Origin: Zerene cesonia
Lineage: Eukaryota > Arthropoda > Insecta > Lepidoptera > Pieridae
Reading direction: 5' to 3'
DNA: 64,000 bases
NCBI RefSeq assembly: GCF_012273895.1
Contig: NC_052102.1
Location: 930,001 to 994,000 of the forward strand
Made by a program: the position numbers and the translations under genes. Positions 24,201-33,600 of this stretch are shown here, piece by piece. A model generated the notes under the pieces. The model saw only the letters and a program-made list of their open reading frames with translations, was not told where the DNA came from and did not search any database. How positions within the stretch are numbered: position 1 is the first letter of the stretch; the number at the start of each line of letters is the position of its first letter.

Positions 24201-26024
24201 GCACGCGGTGCAAACGCTAACCGCGAGCCTCGGGGGCGCGGGCGCGGGCGCGGGCGCGGCGGGGGGCGCGGCGGGGGGCGCCGGCGAGGGCCGCGCGGGC
24301 GCCGGGGCGCCGGGCCCCGCGCCCGGGGGCCACCAGTCGCTGGCCACCGTGTGCCGCATGTCGCGCACCGTGCTCTTCCCGCCGCAGTTCAAGACGCTCC
24401 GCGAGTGGTTCCAGTACGCTTTCGCCGATAGCGAGATTGACGGTGCGGGCCGACACACCTCTCTCCTCTCGTATAAATACTCGCATAAGACACGAACTCA
24501 TTGAAAATGGGCTGTGCTCTCTATTCTTAATACGTAATTTTTAACTGATAGATTTTTTTTTAATAATATGTTATTAAAAAGATAATATGCAAATAAATTC
24601 AAATAAACAATTCAAATTGCCCACAAAGTTTATACAAACGTAAATAATTCCAATGAAGAAGTTTTGATAACTGTCCATAGCAATCGAATTGTTCCCGTCG
24701 CTGGAGCGAGAGGGCGGCATAGCGAGTGCGGCGGCGGCGGGCACGGGCAGCGCGAGCGGCGCGGGCAGCGCGGGCGGCGCGGGCAGCGGGTCGGGCAGCG
24801 GCAAGTCGGGGCACGTGCGCGAGGTGATCTTCGCGCTGCCCGCGCTGCAGCTGCACCTGCGCACCAGCCACCGCCAGCCGCAGGAGGTGCCCACTGAGAA
24901 CGGTGCGCTTTGCTCCTTCGAGACGGCAATCCATTTAAGAGTTTGAATTAACATTTAATTTATCTCCCTGACAATTTTACGTAGTGTATTATAGCCTAAT
25001 TAATTTCAATGTATTTTGTATTCAAGTTATACCATTAAATTATATAATTATTTGTTTATATAGATCCAAAACCAGTAGTGGAGTGCAGCTTCATCACAGA
25101 GTTCGAGGACCACATATTCGTGTCGGTGGACGCGGAGGCGTTCCTCTTCCTGCACGACCTCATCTCTTCGTACATCAAAGAGAAGGAGCGGGTGGTACGG
25201 CATATTTATTTATAGAATTTAAAATTAGAGAAGGCAACTTTAAATATATCATTTTTTTTTTACAGAAGCATTAAACCATCTCTGCGTTACATTAATTAAG
25301 TTTATGCCTATTTTGTCCTGTAAAATTAGACCTTGGCACTAATTACAATTCCTGTTTCAAACTGATAATTCCCCTTGTCCTTTTCCAAACCAGATGATTT
25401 GTTATTAAAATCCTTTTTTAGTATTAATTGCACCCGTGTTGTGTCGAAAGTGCTAATAAGTGTATGTGCGCAGATGCCGGTGGGCCGCTCGACGGCGGGC
25501 GAGGCGAGCGAAGCGGGCGAGGCGGGCGCGGGCGGCGCGGCGCTGGACTACCGCGACTACCACTGCCTCACCTGGCACCTCGAGCCCACCGTGCGGTGAG
25601 ACACTACACTACTTTCTTTGTTGGATTTAGGGGACCATGTGGTAGAGGTGTATAGAGAAATTGCGTCCCCCTTACTCCAGATTGATGTTCAGTCGCGTGT
25701 GGTATTATTTTTAATTTCCTTTTCACTAAAAAATTTTACTATTTCAGAGTCTCATTGGGAAGTACATATTTGAAAGGTGCATGTTTAATGACGGAGATGT
25801 TTTTTCTATTACTTCTAGTTCTTAAACATTTGTTATGTAGGTTGCTGTCGTGGGCGGGCAAGTCGATCGAGCCGTACGGCGTGGACTACATCCTGCAGAA
25901 GCTGGGCTTCAGCCACGCGCGCACCACCATCCCCAAGTGGCTGCAGCGCGGCGCGCTCGACCCGCTCGACAAGCTGCTGGCGCTGCTGCTGCTGCGTCTG
26001 CTGCGTCTGCTGCACCACAAGTGA
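213..26024 (+). CDS. tweek: tweek / BLTP1 (KIAA1109) bridge-like lipid transfer protein, 3' half, 45 exons
   Basis: Giant protein whose family forms a hydrophobic groove carrying lipids at ER contact sites; fly tweek supports synaptic vesicle recycling and PI(4,5)P2 levels (known of the family). The gene starts upstream of the window. Recognised by strong similarity to the animal C-terminal half, e.g. NMPLLRLLHQISNMYQNVK, DLLNHLVFVQKVFMKEVNEV, DFELDVKVHINSGKCVLHTK and, at the end, GVDYILQKLGF and ARTTIPKWLQRG (FSA_C region). Exons: 213-305 (less sure), 708-850, 1014-1200, 1525-1674, 2038-2249, 2457-2598, 2768-2974 (or 2965), 3689-4951 (gap inside), 5107-5238, 5470-5637, 5978-6155, 6807-6983, 7287-7433, 8221-8389, 9044-9174, 9420-9542, 10298-10441, 10784-10883, 11107-11324, 11878-11982, 12229-12523, 13082-13198, 13481-13560, 13732-13955, 14276-14386, 14637-14857, 15224-15368, 15791-15949, 16154-16418, 16655-16895, 17111-17348, 19384-19643, 20048-20189, 20446-20528, 20640-20745, 20918-21075, 21570-21744, 22081-22280, 23122-23247, 23520-23678, 24188-24442, 24681-24902, 25064-25194, 25474-25595, 25841-26024. 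Phases agree throughout outside the gap. The protein ends LLRLLHHK, lacking the charged tail I recall for vertebrate BLTP1. Confidence 0.95.
1485..1505 (-). promoter_or_regulatory. exon-border motif copy 1 (reverse)
   Basis: TTGGTCCTTCGAGCCGGATC ends 20 bases before the tweek acceptor at 1524. The reverse complement of the motif CCGGCTCGAAGGACCAAAA that recurs in this gene. Confidence 0.6.
2629..2647 (+). promoter_or_regulatory. exon-border motif copy 2 (forward)
   Basis: GGCTCGAAGGACCAAAATA begins 30 bases after the tweek donor at 2599. Its first 15 bases are the perfect reverse complement of copy 1. Confidence 0.6.
3441..3625 (+). mobile_element. non-autonomous Helitron (lepidopteran CTAGT family)
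   Basis: Starts near CTACTTAATATTATAAATGC, contains the family block 'GTTGCTCTTTCACG...AAAACTACTGAACCGA' and ends GGTGAAACCGCGGGGCGCAG-CTAGT. The 3' GC-rich palindromic zone and CTAGT end match the abundant lepidopteran Helitron family. It lies in the tweek intron before exon 3689. Confidence 0.85.
3793..4792. other. assembly gap (1000 N) inside a tweek coding exon
   Basis: Exactly 1000 N. Both edges are the same CCCCCG-type simple repeat, read as proline/alanine codons in the tweek frame. The frame before the gap (3689-3792) reads a Pro/Ala-rich stretch and the frame after it resumes with HQLAPRCWRTLYLLLDLYANMP. The gap is a placeholder, so the true missing length, and whether an intron lies in it, is unknown. 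Confidence 0.95.
6270..6424 (+). mobile_element. second Helitron-like family fragment
   Basis: Starts CTAATATTATAAAGCTGAT, includes GTCCGATTTGAAAAATTC and 'aggctataggctatat', and ends GGCGAAGCCGGGGCGGACCG-CTAGT. The same blocks occur at 27463-27616. The CTAGT end suggests a related Helitron family. In a tweek intron. Confidence 0.6.
6640..6775 (+). mobile_element. dispersed repeat, family C (5' part)
   Basis: 'CCATTCCTTCTTTCCAGT', 'GTCAATCCGTTCCTAGTCCC', 'GCATTCGCAG' and 'GAATGTTCATGGGC' also occur in the same order at 59870-60058. It ends 30 bases before the acceptor of the tweek exon at 6807. Confidence 0.55.
7541..7612 (+). mobile_element. dispersed repeat, family C (3' tail)
   Basis: Carries 'GTGACCTTACCATCAGGCGA' and 'CCAGCTCCTTTGC' followed by an A-run, the tail type seen in full at 59990-60058. 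Common SINE-like tail in Lepidoptera. Confidence 0.5.
7630..7668. repeat. perfect 19-bp palindrome, 1-nt centre
   Basis: TATGTAATATTATATATTA, one A, then the exact reverse complement. AT-only apart from the ends. In a tweek intron, directly before a second hairpin at 7689-7729. Confidence 0.8.
7689..7729. repeat. perfect 18-bp hairpin, 5-nt loop
   Basis: TTTCGTTATATTTGTATA, loop TAATC, then the exact reverse complement. Twenty bases after the palindrome at 7630-7668. Confidence 0.8.
8020..8150 (+). mobile_element. tRNA-derived SINE (family A)
   Basis: Contains a box-B-like GGGTTCGAATCCCGCCTCGT (pol III promoter element) and upstream 'gagaggctagattgctacgg'. Followed by an A/T-rich tail with 'tcaaaaatttctcat'. 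Shares head and tail with the copies at 12547-12690 and 23961-24160. In a tweek intron. Confidence 0.6.
8221..8389 (+). repeat. tweek exon with Asp-Ala-Thr repeat
   Basis: This exon ends in a run of GAC-GCC-ACC-like codons giving D-A-T-D-A-S-D-A-T-D-A-T-D-A-T-D-A. It is a microsatellite translated in frame just before the donor at 8390. A species-specific, unstructured insertion is likely. Confidence 0.8.
9816..10032 (+). mobile_element. tRNA-derived SINE (family B)
   Basis: The 5' part has an A-box-like TGGTACAGTGGTAAACGCG and a B-box GGGTTCGATTCCCGGTGGGG, so it derives from a tRNA and should carry an internal pol III promoter. After an A-run come the SINE body blocks TCGGTCTGGCAGGACACAG and TGATCACCTACTTGTCC, ending 'ccccactaggggacacggg'. 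Sits in the tweek intron between exons 9420-9542 and 10298-10441. Confidence 0.75.
11511..11628 (-). pseudogene. LINE reverse transcriptase remnant
   Basis: On the minus strand a short open stretch reads VMQISVLQGSILGPIS, matching the conserved GVPQGSILGPLLF block of non-LTR (Jockey/CR1-like) reverse transcriptases. About 39 codons are recognisable; no other domain is left. Dead fragment in a tweek intron. Confidence 0.6.
12229..12523 (+). repeat. tweek exon with Trp-Gly repeat and conserved core
   Basis: The exon opens with W-C-G-W-G-W-G-W-G-W-G-G from a TGGGGC repeat, unusual in composition. It then enters the conserved family segment (SSGALVSKGRFVGLCLRFARDF, ASLDDWKPEPSEA, VSEGTYEVCSR). 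The repeat lies directly at the splice acceptor, so it may be tolerated as a linker between modules. Confidence 0.75.
12547..12690 (+). mobile_element. tRNA-derived SINE (family A)
   Basis: Holds 'gctgccaaaccgtagcaaaa', then GGGTTCGAATCCCGCCTCGT and a tail 'tttctattctttcaaaattt' plus 'aaagcatttcaatgctataa'. The tail is nearly identical to the one at 24105-24148. It begins about 24 bases after the donor of the tweek exon ending 12523. Confidence 0.65.
13220..13420 (-). mobile_element. non-autonomous Helitron, reverse orientation
   Basis: Reads from ACTAGCTGCGCCCCGCGG at the left to ATAATATTAGTAGGA at the right, the reverse complement of the copy at 3441-3625. It sits 21 bases after the donor of the tweek exon ending at 13198, so it forms most of that intron. 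Confidence 0.87.
14414..14436 (+). promoter_or_regulatory. exon-border motif copy 3 (forward)
   Basis: AACCGGCTCAAAGGACCAAA, one mismatch from the consensus, 27 bases after the tweek donor at 14387. Confidence 0.55.
15073..15118. repeat. perfect 18-bp hairpin, 10-nt loop
   Basis: AGTTTGTAATAGTTTATA, loop TCACCATGCA, then the exact reverse complement. In the tweek intron before exon 15224. Confidence 0.8.
15971..15988 (-). promoter_or_regulatory. exon-border motif copy 4 (reverse)
   Basis: TTTTATGGTCCTTCGAGG, 21 bases after the tweek donor at 15950; reverse orientation. Confidence 0.5.
17061..17083 (+). promoter_or_regulatory. exon-border motif copy 5 (forward)
   Basis: AACCGGCTCGAAGGACCAAA followed by an A-run, ending 27 bases before the tweek acceptor at 17110. 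Confidence 0.6.
17532..19185 (-). mobile_element. LTR retrotransposon with very short LTRs, in a tweek intron
   Basis: The left LTR is 17532-17645 (114 bp; TGGAACGTC at the left, TTATTACA at the right, i.e. TG...CA). Its inner 75 bases recur at 19111-19185, the visible part of the right LTR. TTATA flanks both ends (17527-17531, 19186-19190), a 5-bp target duplication. On the minus strand the purine tract GGGGAGAAG lies directly before the left LTR, which also has AATAAA, fixing a minus orientation. The interior 17646-18110 shows no coding domain I recognise; the rest is gap. Confidence 0.8.
18111..19110. other. assembly gap (1000 N) inside the LTR element
   Basis: Exactly 1000 N, starting in the interior of the LTR element and ending within its right LTR. 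Collapse of the two identical LTRs is the likely reason for the break. No tweek exon needs to lie here: the flanking exons (17111-17348 and 19384-19643) join in phase. Confidence 0.95.
20868..20906 (+). repeat. CGTAA pentanucleotide microsatellite
   Basis: Seven or so tandem copies of CGTAA end 12 bases before the acceptor of the tweek exon at 20918. They replace the expected pyrimidine tract with a purine-containing repeat. Confidence 0.85.
21119..21142 (+). promoter_or_regulatory. exon-border motif copy 6 (forward)
   Basis: GATCCGGCTCGAAGGATCAA (one change), 43 bases after the tweek donor at 21076. Confidence 0.55.
21831..21970 (+). repeat. degenerate 10-bp minisatellite, unit GACTAatdgt
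   Basis: Fourteen consecutive 10-bp units, nearly all starting GACTA or one change from it (for example GACTATTTGT, GACTAATGTG, GACTATACGT), with traces on either side (21789-22010). In a tweek intron. A related stretch (TCAATTGTGACTAA) is at 22-35. Confidence 0.75.
22658..22960. mobile_element. candidate MITE-like element with 13-bp inverted ends
   Basis: ACGTGACAACGTC at 22658-22670 is perfectly inverted as GACGTTGTCACGT at 22948-22960. The interior has a GC-rich block ('GGTAACGTTACGATGAGTCA', 'GGTCCGCCGCGCGCGCAGC') unlike the AT-rich intron around it. The 303-bp size fits a non-autonomous DNA element, but I see no clear target duplication. In the tweek intron before exon 23122. Confidence 0.4.
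23961..24160. mobile_element. fold-back SINE pair (family A) with 13-bp target duplication
   Basis: Two family-A tails face each other: 'gaaattttgaaagaatag...gatcacgaggcaggattcg' on the left is the reverse complement of 'gaatcctgcctcgtgatc...tttctattctttcaaaattt' on the right, with a perfect inner hairpin CCGTAGCAA-CGG-TTGCTACGG. TTAACACGTTTTT flanks both sides (23948-23960 and 24161-24173). The right duplication lies 14 bases before the acceptor of the tweek exon at 24188. Confidence 0.65.
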
Positions 26025-28235
26025 CCACCTGGCGCTGCTACAGACCGATCCCAACTGACCACCGAGTCTACAAAATCCTACCATATCGACCGAATCCAGC
26101 TGTAATGCGGCTTATACGAAGAAACGTAGGCTAAATCCAGGAATTATTTGACACCGTATTTATGAAGCGGACGAAACAGAAATCGCAAGGAACAAAACAC
26201 CATGAAAATAAAAACAATCTTCCAATTAAGAGTAACAAGCAAGGACTCAAAAAACGAATATTACTTGGACATAATCTGTTCCTGAAACTACGATTAACTT
26301 ATATAAACCAATTCGACCATTATCCTGGAAGTCTGTCTCTTTGAGATAAACATTCTTACGTCATATTGAACAGGGACAGGAAGAAACAAATCTAAAACTT
26401 CCGCCTTGTTTGTGACTACTGGATTTGAAAATCCTGCATTTTATTGGGATTTACATTAAGGCACAGAACTTGATGACGATTTATATTTTAACTTTAGATG
26501 TCCGAATTCGAGTTGCATACCAATAAAACGTCACTAAGAATGTATTGGAGTTAATTTTAAACGACTCGATATTTAACCGTGATCGTAAGCCATAAAAAAC
26601 AAAAACTTTTAATTGGCTGAAAATTTTGAGAAGATAGGAAAAAGAGAGAAACAAAAATAATTAAAATAACATTAAATTGTGTACCTATTAATGTTGTAGC
26701 ATCACAATGAGAACTTTTATATTAATTAGTAAAATTAATAGACAAATTTAATGTTTTTCAAAGTAAGTATCGATGTTTAGGATTTTTGTAATACCACCTT
26801 AGATATGTGCTTTGTTGCAACCCAACGATGTAGAAAAATATCAAAATAATCACTATAAGATATTAAAAATGACATTATCGACCACTTGATTATGGTCATT
26901 TTTTTTTAGTAAATTTAGACTGAACTTTGATATACGTTTTGGTAGCTTGTAAATTATAAAATGTATCTAAATATTATTATTTATAGCGGCATTCAATATA
27001 TAGACGTTTAGGGGGGGGATAGGAATTAACTCCTTCGATCAACTGTACAATATTTAGAAAATGTGAAAAAATTGGTGCTATATATCTCACATTTAAAATA
27101 TAGTTTCGAAAATGATATGATATTAATTAGAGATTCTATTAATCCCAGTGGAATTAGGAATTTAGTAAGGTTTCAGTGAAATTTTTACTTCTATGAAATA
27201 TTTTTTTAATTTTCATTATTTAGGCTGTCTCCCAATGTTAATTTAAACTTGTCTCGTTGATCGAAGGTCTTAAAACTGGATAGCAAAGTACAATGAATGA
27301 ATGTACTTTTCTTAAAAAATACTTCTCAGTTTTTTATTAATTGTGAAATCTATCGAAACTATATTCAATTAATCAAACGATCGATTTAATTAGATGAAGT
27401 ATACGCATTGCTAGTCACGTTTTGTTTTTGCGTTGTAGTTTGGAGTATTTCATCTATACTATATTAATACTAATATAAAGCTGAAAGGTATGTTTGTTTG
27501 AACGGGAACTACTGGACCGATTTCAAAAACTCTTTCGTTTTCCTAGTTGGTATGTTATCCTTGTGAGCTATAGACTACATACGTACCACGAGCGAAGCCG
27601 GGGCGGACCGCCAGTTTCAAAATAATATAAGATTACACAAGTCACCCTCCCAATTTCCTTTTAATATTTTAGAAAAAGTATGACGCTCTCAAAAGCATTC
27701 TCATATTTATAGAAATGATTATTTATTTTTACGATTTGTGGTATTGAGGGAAGGTTTATCAATTATTATTGGGCTTGAAAATGTAAGGGGTTAAATTATA
27801 AATTATTTTAATAAATAATTCACCGTTGATGCAGAGATTTTACATTACAATTCATTCCAATTAATGTTAAATTTTGTATATTTATGGTATTGTTAATGTT
27901 TTCGTGTTGGTGTAAAATGTTTGAAATAGGAATTCATAATCAATTTATATGATTTTAAATACGATTTGGATAAAAAAAATATTAAATTGTTTCATTTGAT
28001 TACCCAATAATTCAAATAGTTAAGGTTTTATAGAAGTTTCATTTTGATACAATGTGTATAATTTAGTAAGGACATTAGCAATACTAGCGTGTTAAGTTGG
28101 CAGTTGTATTATTTTGTATAGAATACTTTCGTTTGTAATAATTATGCTTCTTACGTACTGAATATATTTTATTACCGAACATTATTTGTACATAATGAAT
28201 GTGATATCAATAAATAATTGAATAATTGATTTTGT
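26025..28235 (+). other. tweek: probable tweek 3'UTR and poly(A) site
   Basis: AT-rich sequence without convincing ORFs follows the stop codon at 26022-26024. An early AATAAA is near 26523 and a strong one is at 28209-28214, followed by T-rich sequence ('tgattttgttttattg'). The range includes a Helitron-like fragment (27463-27616), so the long form is an inference; the short site may be used instead. Confidence 0.45.
27463..27616 (+). mobile_element. second Helitron-like family fragment
   Basis: Contains ACTAATATAAAGCTGAAAGG, GAACTACTGGACCGATTTC, AGACTACATACGTACCACG and GCGAAGCCGGGGCGGACCG. Clear relative of 6270-6424. It lies within the presumed 3'UTR of tweek. Confidence 0.6.
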
Positions 28236-30377
28236 TTTATTGTTACTTATTGCATCCTACTTTAAAACAATTTTATCTCACTAAAATTCATGGGCAAGAT
28301 AGAATAGCAATATTTGAAAACTTCCACTGATTCGAAATGTAGATGTAGAAATAGAAATGTTCTTAACTCGATATTAGACCGTAAAGGAATCGAACTTACG
28401 CGGCGCTATTTCCCCCGCCGTGTCATTAGTGTTGCCATTCTAAACAATTTTGTTCAGAATGCCTAAGTTGGGGTAAAGTTGGTTTATACAATAATACAAT
28501 ATAATCGCAAAATAATTATTTATTTAAATAACAAAATCAAGCTTAACATACATTAAAAATTACAAAAAGCTTGATAATTGATCTATATTGAGATCCGTAC
28601 ATAGAGCATAAACTACATTCAAATAATGGCAACGAATAATTTTGACGAAGTGGCATATAATAAACACTACAATATCTCCACAGAATATCACATTCAAAAC
28701 ATGTAAATTTTTTAATATTTTTTATCAGTTCTCATGAGATCTGTTTTTGTACTGATATTTATTTAGTCCAATGTTCCATGCGATATTTTCATTAGCAGGT
28801 GTAGAATTATTCCACGATTATTTATTTACCCAACCAATTTAGACTAAGGAAAGAGTAATTATACAAGAATAACTTATCATACAGATTGTCATAATTTATA
28901 GACAGTCAGTTCGTGTTTACGTTACAGGGAGGTTACTATGACGTCCTAAAGCAGGACGGGACTAGATACGTGGTCTAGCGCCATCACTTTCCCACACTGG
29001 CATTGACAACACTTCATTTTTAATAAGACCATGAAAGAAAAAATAATATTTCTTTATCTTGCTTTTACATCCACAGAAAATGTTTTTGTTCAGTTTTTGT
29101 CGCATGGATTAAATGATGTGATGACGTTATACATGCGGCAAACTAAAGATGTGTTTTGCTAAATTTTGTTCAGATACAAAAAAAGTTCGAAAATCTATAA
29201 CTATGACATTCATAGTAATGTATTCCTGACTTTATGACGTCACTTCGCGATTGCGACATTTTCAGAATAAGATAATTTTTAAACACAAAAAGTGAATGAA
29301 ATCCTGAATATTTTGAAGCCTAAAATTTTGAAATGATCATTTACTGCTTTATGACGTCACGGTAGGCCTCCAGATCATAGGCCCCTATTCGTAAAAATTA
29401 GTTTGGATAATTTTAACTGCATCTGTCTTTCAAGTTATATAATAATAAAAAGGAATAAAGCAGTGCTTAAATATTTATTAAAGAAGCTTTTAAAGAAGCT
29501 AAGTTTATTTGGTGGTAATTATTGGGTGGTGATTTGAACTTATCAACTAAAAACTATCGAATCTAAAACTATATAATAAACACAGAAAGAGCGTATTTTG
29601 TACGAATAAAAGGTTGACTTACAAACAATATTGGGCATTCAAGTATTTATAGTTGTTTCTGAATAACCAACACCTATGGGTACTAAACCTACATGCTGTT
29701 CTAAAAAATGCAGAAATATCTGTGATTCGATACAGGAAATTAAAAATATATAAAAGATTTTTAACTATGCATTTCATTGCTTTATTACAAACCATTTGTG
29801 ATTTCTAGCAGCATAGAATTATAAATGCATTCAGCCGCAAACGAATCCTACAATATCACATTTCTTAGCACATTTGTTATTTCTGCTGCTTTTTTTTGCA
29901 AAACTTATTTTTTTTCGTTTTTATTATTATCAAATCAACTATAAAGTATGTACATGTATCGCCCTGAACTATTATTTTTTATCGACATACTTCCGAGTCT
30001 AAAATATCACCATGTTCGGCAAATAAATAAAAATCAATCTGATAAGACTTGTAATTTTATTTGTTCCGTCCGATCATCAGCTGCTTATGGTGAATCTTAA
30101 CTCTCGCTTGATGAGCAGCAAAAATGCCTTTCCTCTCCAAAATCAAACCATCATTTATAATTATTAATTGTGCTTTCAAATTAGGTCATGCACTAGCGAC
30201 ACTAGCGCTACACTGGCTCTTAAGCGTGCGAGTAATTATTCAATCAATTAATATACTTTCAATTACGTGAATAGAAATAAACTCATTGTAAATTAATTGG
30301 AAGGGATGCCAGATAAATATGTGTTATCTGACACTGAGGAGTGACGTTAATTTTTAAAATTGATATTTTTGCACACA
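28236..30377. other. intergenic region between convergent tweek and Atg3
   Basis: AT-rich, no gene seen. It contains repeated TGACGTCAC/TATGACGTCA-type blocks (about 29110-29360) that look like decayed repeats, and no extended reading frame with protein-like composition. Confidence 0.5.
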
Positions 30378-30378
30378 A

Positions 30379-30407
30379 TTTATTCCAAACTATAGAAGAA
30401 TTTTATT
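30379..30407 (-). other. Atg3: candidate Atg3 poly(A) signals
   Basis: TTTATT at 30379-30384 and 30402-30407 reads AATAAA on the minus strand, about 240-270 bases downstream of the Atg3 stop. These give a short 3'UTR. Confidence 0.45.
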
Positions 30408-30647
30408 CATAATAATGCTCGTATATTTATCGACCGTAAAATATAAACGTATCTACTCAGATGTTAGACATTAAAACTCTGGCGATGGTAGTTAATATCA
30501 AATCTTGTATTTCCATCCTCCATCTACCACTAGCTATACAGAGATTGCAAATTTGTTTTCTAAAAAAAAAAGTATTTGACAGAAGCTTATGGTAGAATAT
30601 GGTAGATTATAAATATTTGATAGAATTTTATGGTAGAAAATGGTAGA

Positions 30648-33600
30648 TTAGTGTATAGTGAAGTTCTGCGTGAAGTCATATTCAACGGTCGGTATGACGG
30701 TCTGCACGAACTTCAGGAACACGATGAGGTAGCTGTGCACGCCGAGCGAGCCGCCGCTCTCTGTCACCGTTTCTATTATCTTCTTCATTACTTCGGCGTG
30801 CCTGGAAATCAATTAATTTTAATTTATATATGTTTTTTTTTAAACTAGACAATGTTTAGAAGCGTTTTTCAATCGTCATATTCGGTACCACGTGTTTGGA
30901 AATAGCTTCCAAGTTATAGTTAATAAGTAATAGTTTCCAAAAGTCGGTAAGAAACACCTTAGTCTCTGTTATAATAAATCTGAAAGTAAGTGCGTATGCT
31001 TCGCTGTCATGCCCAAACCAGGTGACACGATTGTGATTAATTTAAATTTTGAACATAGATATAAATTAGAGTTAAAACAGGTAAGTTTAATACTAACAAA
31101 TAAAAAAACACGCGTATTTTTTTAACAACACTGAAAATCTTCAAAACTGATAGTATCATTGAATTGTAACATTGTGTGACAAGGGGCAGGGGGTATCAAA
31201 ACGTTTGTGATGTCTCATTTTAAGATTTAAAACATCTACTAAGATGCGTTATAGATTTGAATTTACCTTTTATTATGCATAAAATTTGAAAACATACAAA
31301 GGGAGTGGGTTCGTAAGCTGTGACAAGGAGTGGGGAGGGATAAAAAGGACCCAAAATTCGTATGACGTAATTTATGGATAGCCCCTTTCAGATCTCCATT
31401 TCATTTCGAATCTTTCACACACTGACTTGAATAGAGAATCAGAAAAAAACCACGTTATATCACCTGCAAGGGTGCACGGACGCCATGGATGGCCCGGAGA
31501 GGTGCGGGTGCGTCTCCATGGTGACCGTCTTTTTGGCGTGGTCCTGCGACACATCCTCGTACATCTGCGATACGCTCAGCAGCTTGCGCTCCTGTTCATT
31601 AACAGTTAATGTCATCATCATGATCATCATCATCACCATCATTTGTATTAACTAGCTGTGTTTTCATTTACGCAAGAGCTGACAACCTTTTAAGCTGCAT
31701 ATTAGCATTATTATTCAGCAGAAATAGAACAAATCTAGAATTTTCAATTTACATTAATCTGCGGGTATACGGAAACTAAATCCTTATCCAAGGTAGCTAA
31801 TCCAAAAAAAATCTCATAAAAAAAAACGCTCACCTCATCATACCCGATGAGCCAGAGCCGCGGCGTCTGGTAGTACTTGTCGTAGGTGATGTGCAGGTCG
31901 TACGTGCGCGTGCGCACGATCTCGTCGCCGCCGCGCGCGCCGCCCGCCGCGCCCCGCCCCGCGCCCCCCGCCGCGCCCCGCGCCGCGCGCGTGCTCAGCG
32001 CCACCGACTGCCGGACATACATACATACATACATACATACATAATAACGGAGAGAAACGCACATCATTTCACGAACACGATATATACAATTATATAGTAT
32101 GAAAAAAAAACATACACAAAATTAACGGATTTTGATAAATTTTAGTATACAGACAGGGTTTGACGTAACTTGGGTGACAGGATACTTTAATACAGATTAA
32201 ATGTTCCCTTGGGATAAAATAGGAATAGTCAGTCATTAAATCATTTCTAAATGTCCTAATTCCACGCGGGCAAAGCGGTATCTAGTATATCGTACAACAA
32301 ATGCATGTAATATATAAAATCAATTTATTTTCCATCCAAACTTTGTGAAAGCATTACCAACTTTTTGGATTTGTATACAGTTTCAGATATTAACCTTAAA
32401 TTTACATCAGCTAACAACATACCGGGTCCACCTCATCCAACAAGCCAGACTCCTGGAAGTGCTCCATATCCTCAGCCTCCCCATCATCTCCATCATCGTC
32501 ATCGTCTCCATCCCCATCCCCATCCCCATCACTATCTCCTGTTTCAGCTGCATCTAATGTCATCTCGCATACCTTGATTTAAAACAAAGAAATAAAAAAG
32601 TTCAGATTTAAGATTAATTGGGTTTCAAAGAGAACAAAGAATCATTGTTCAGTGCTTTACTTTAATTAAAGAGCATAAAGTGAAATAAGTGATGAGATGA
32701 AAGATTCAAATTGTTTTCAAAAGTAAATGTGTTACCAACCTGAACCTGACTTGGTATCCTGAATATGCTACGCCTATAACGAGTTGCCAATTTTTAAGCA
32801 CAAGCCGGTACCATTTTCATTTTTTAAAAGACAATAATTTTTTTTCTGTCTTTCTATCGTTCTTATTGGAGAATATTATGTTCTAATAAGCTAAAGCTAG
32901 TGTTATATTACATTAAAATTCCATCCTGTTTCTTAAAAACAAAATTAAAAAAACAATCAATACCCCTCAACAGTAGTAGGATATATAGTCAATATCATTT
33001 ATTTTTGAATAGCTTTACCTTCTCTTCAACAGTTGGTGATCCTGCAGAGTCATAGTGATGCGTATCCACCCAGCCACCTTCTCCATCATTTTCATCTTCA
33101 ATTATTTTCTCATGATCCTCACAGTATTCTATCTGTAGTGGTATTAATATTCTTTTTGAAACATTTATTACAATCACACAAGAACTGTTTCTCTCATTTA
33201 AAAACAAGCAAGGTTGCATCACATAAATACAAAGTTTTTCAGATAAGCTGATAATAAATAAACGAAACAACTATAAAAAAAATCAAACCAACTTCAAATA
33301 TTCAGAATTTGATCAAACTCAAATAGTCCCTTTTGAGTGCTAAAAGGTACAAAGTTTGAATTAAATCTGTCCATTTAAAGTGGGTCCAATTCAAGCCTAA
33401 AGTTAATAAGTGTGCTAAAAGCTAGTTATGTTTATTAAAAACCCTTGGTTTGTTGCTCTTTCGCACAAAAACTACTGAACCTATTGCAATGAAATTTATT
33501 ACGTACATACGTACAGAACATAGACTGATGTACAACTGGAATAACATATAGGCAACTTTTTATTCTGATATTCCTATGGGATATAGACTTACGCGGGTCG

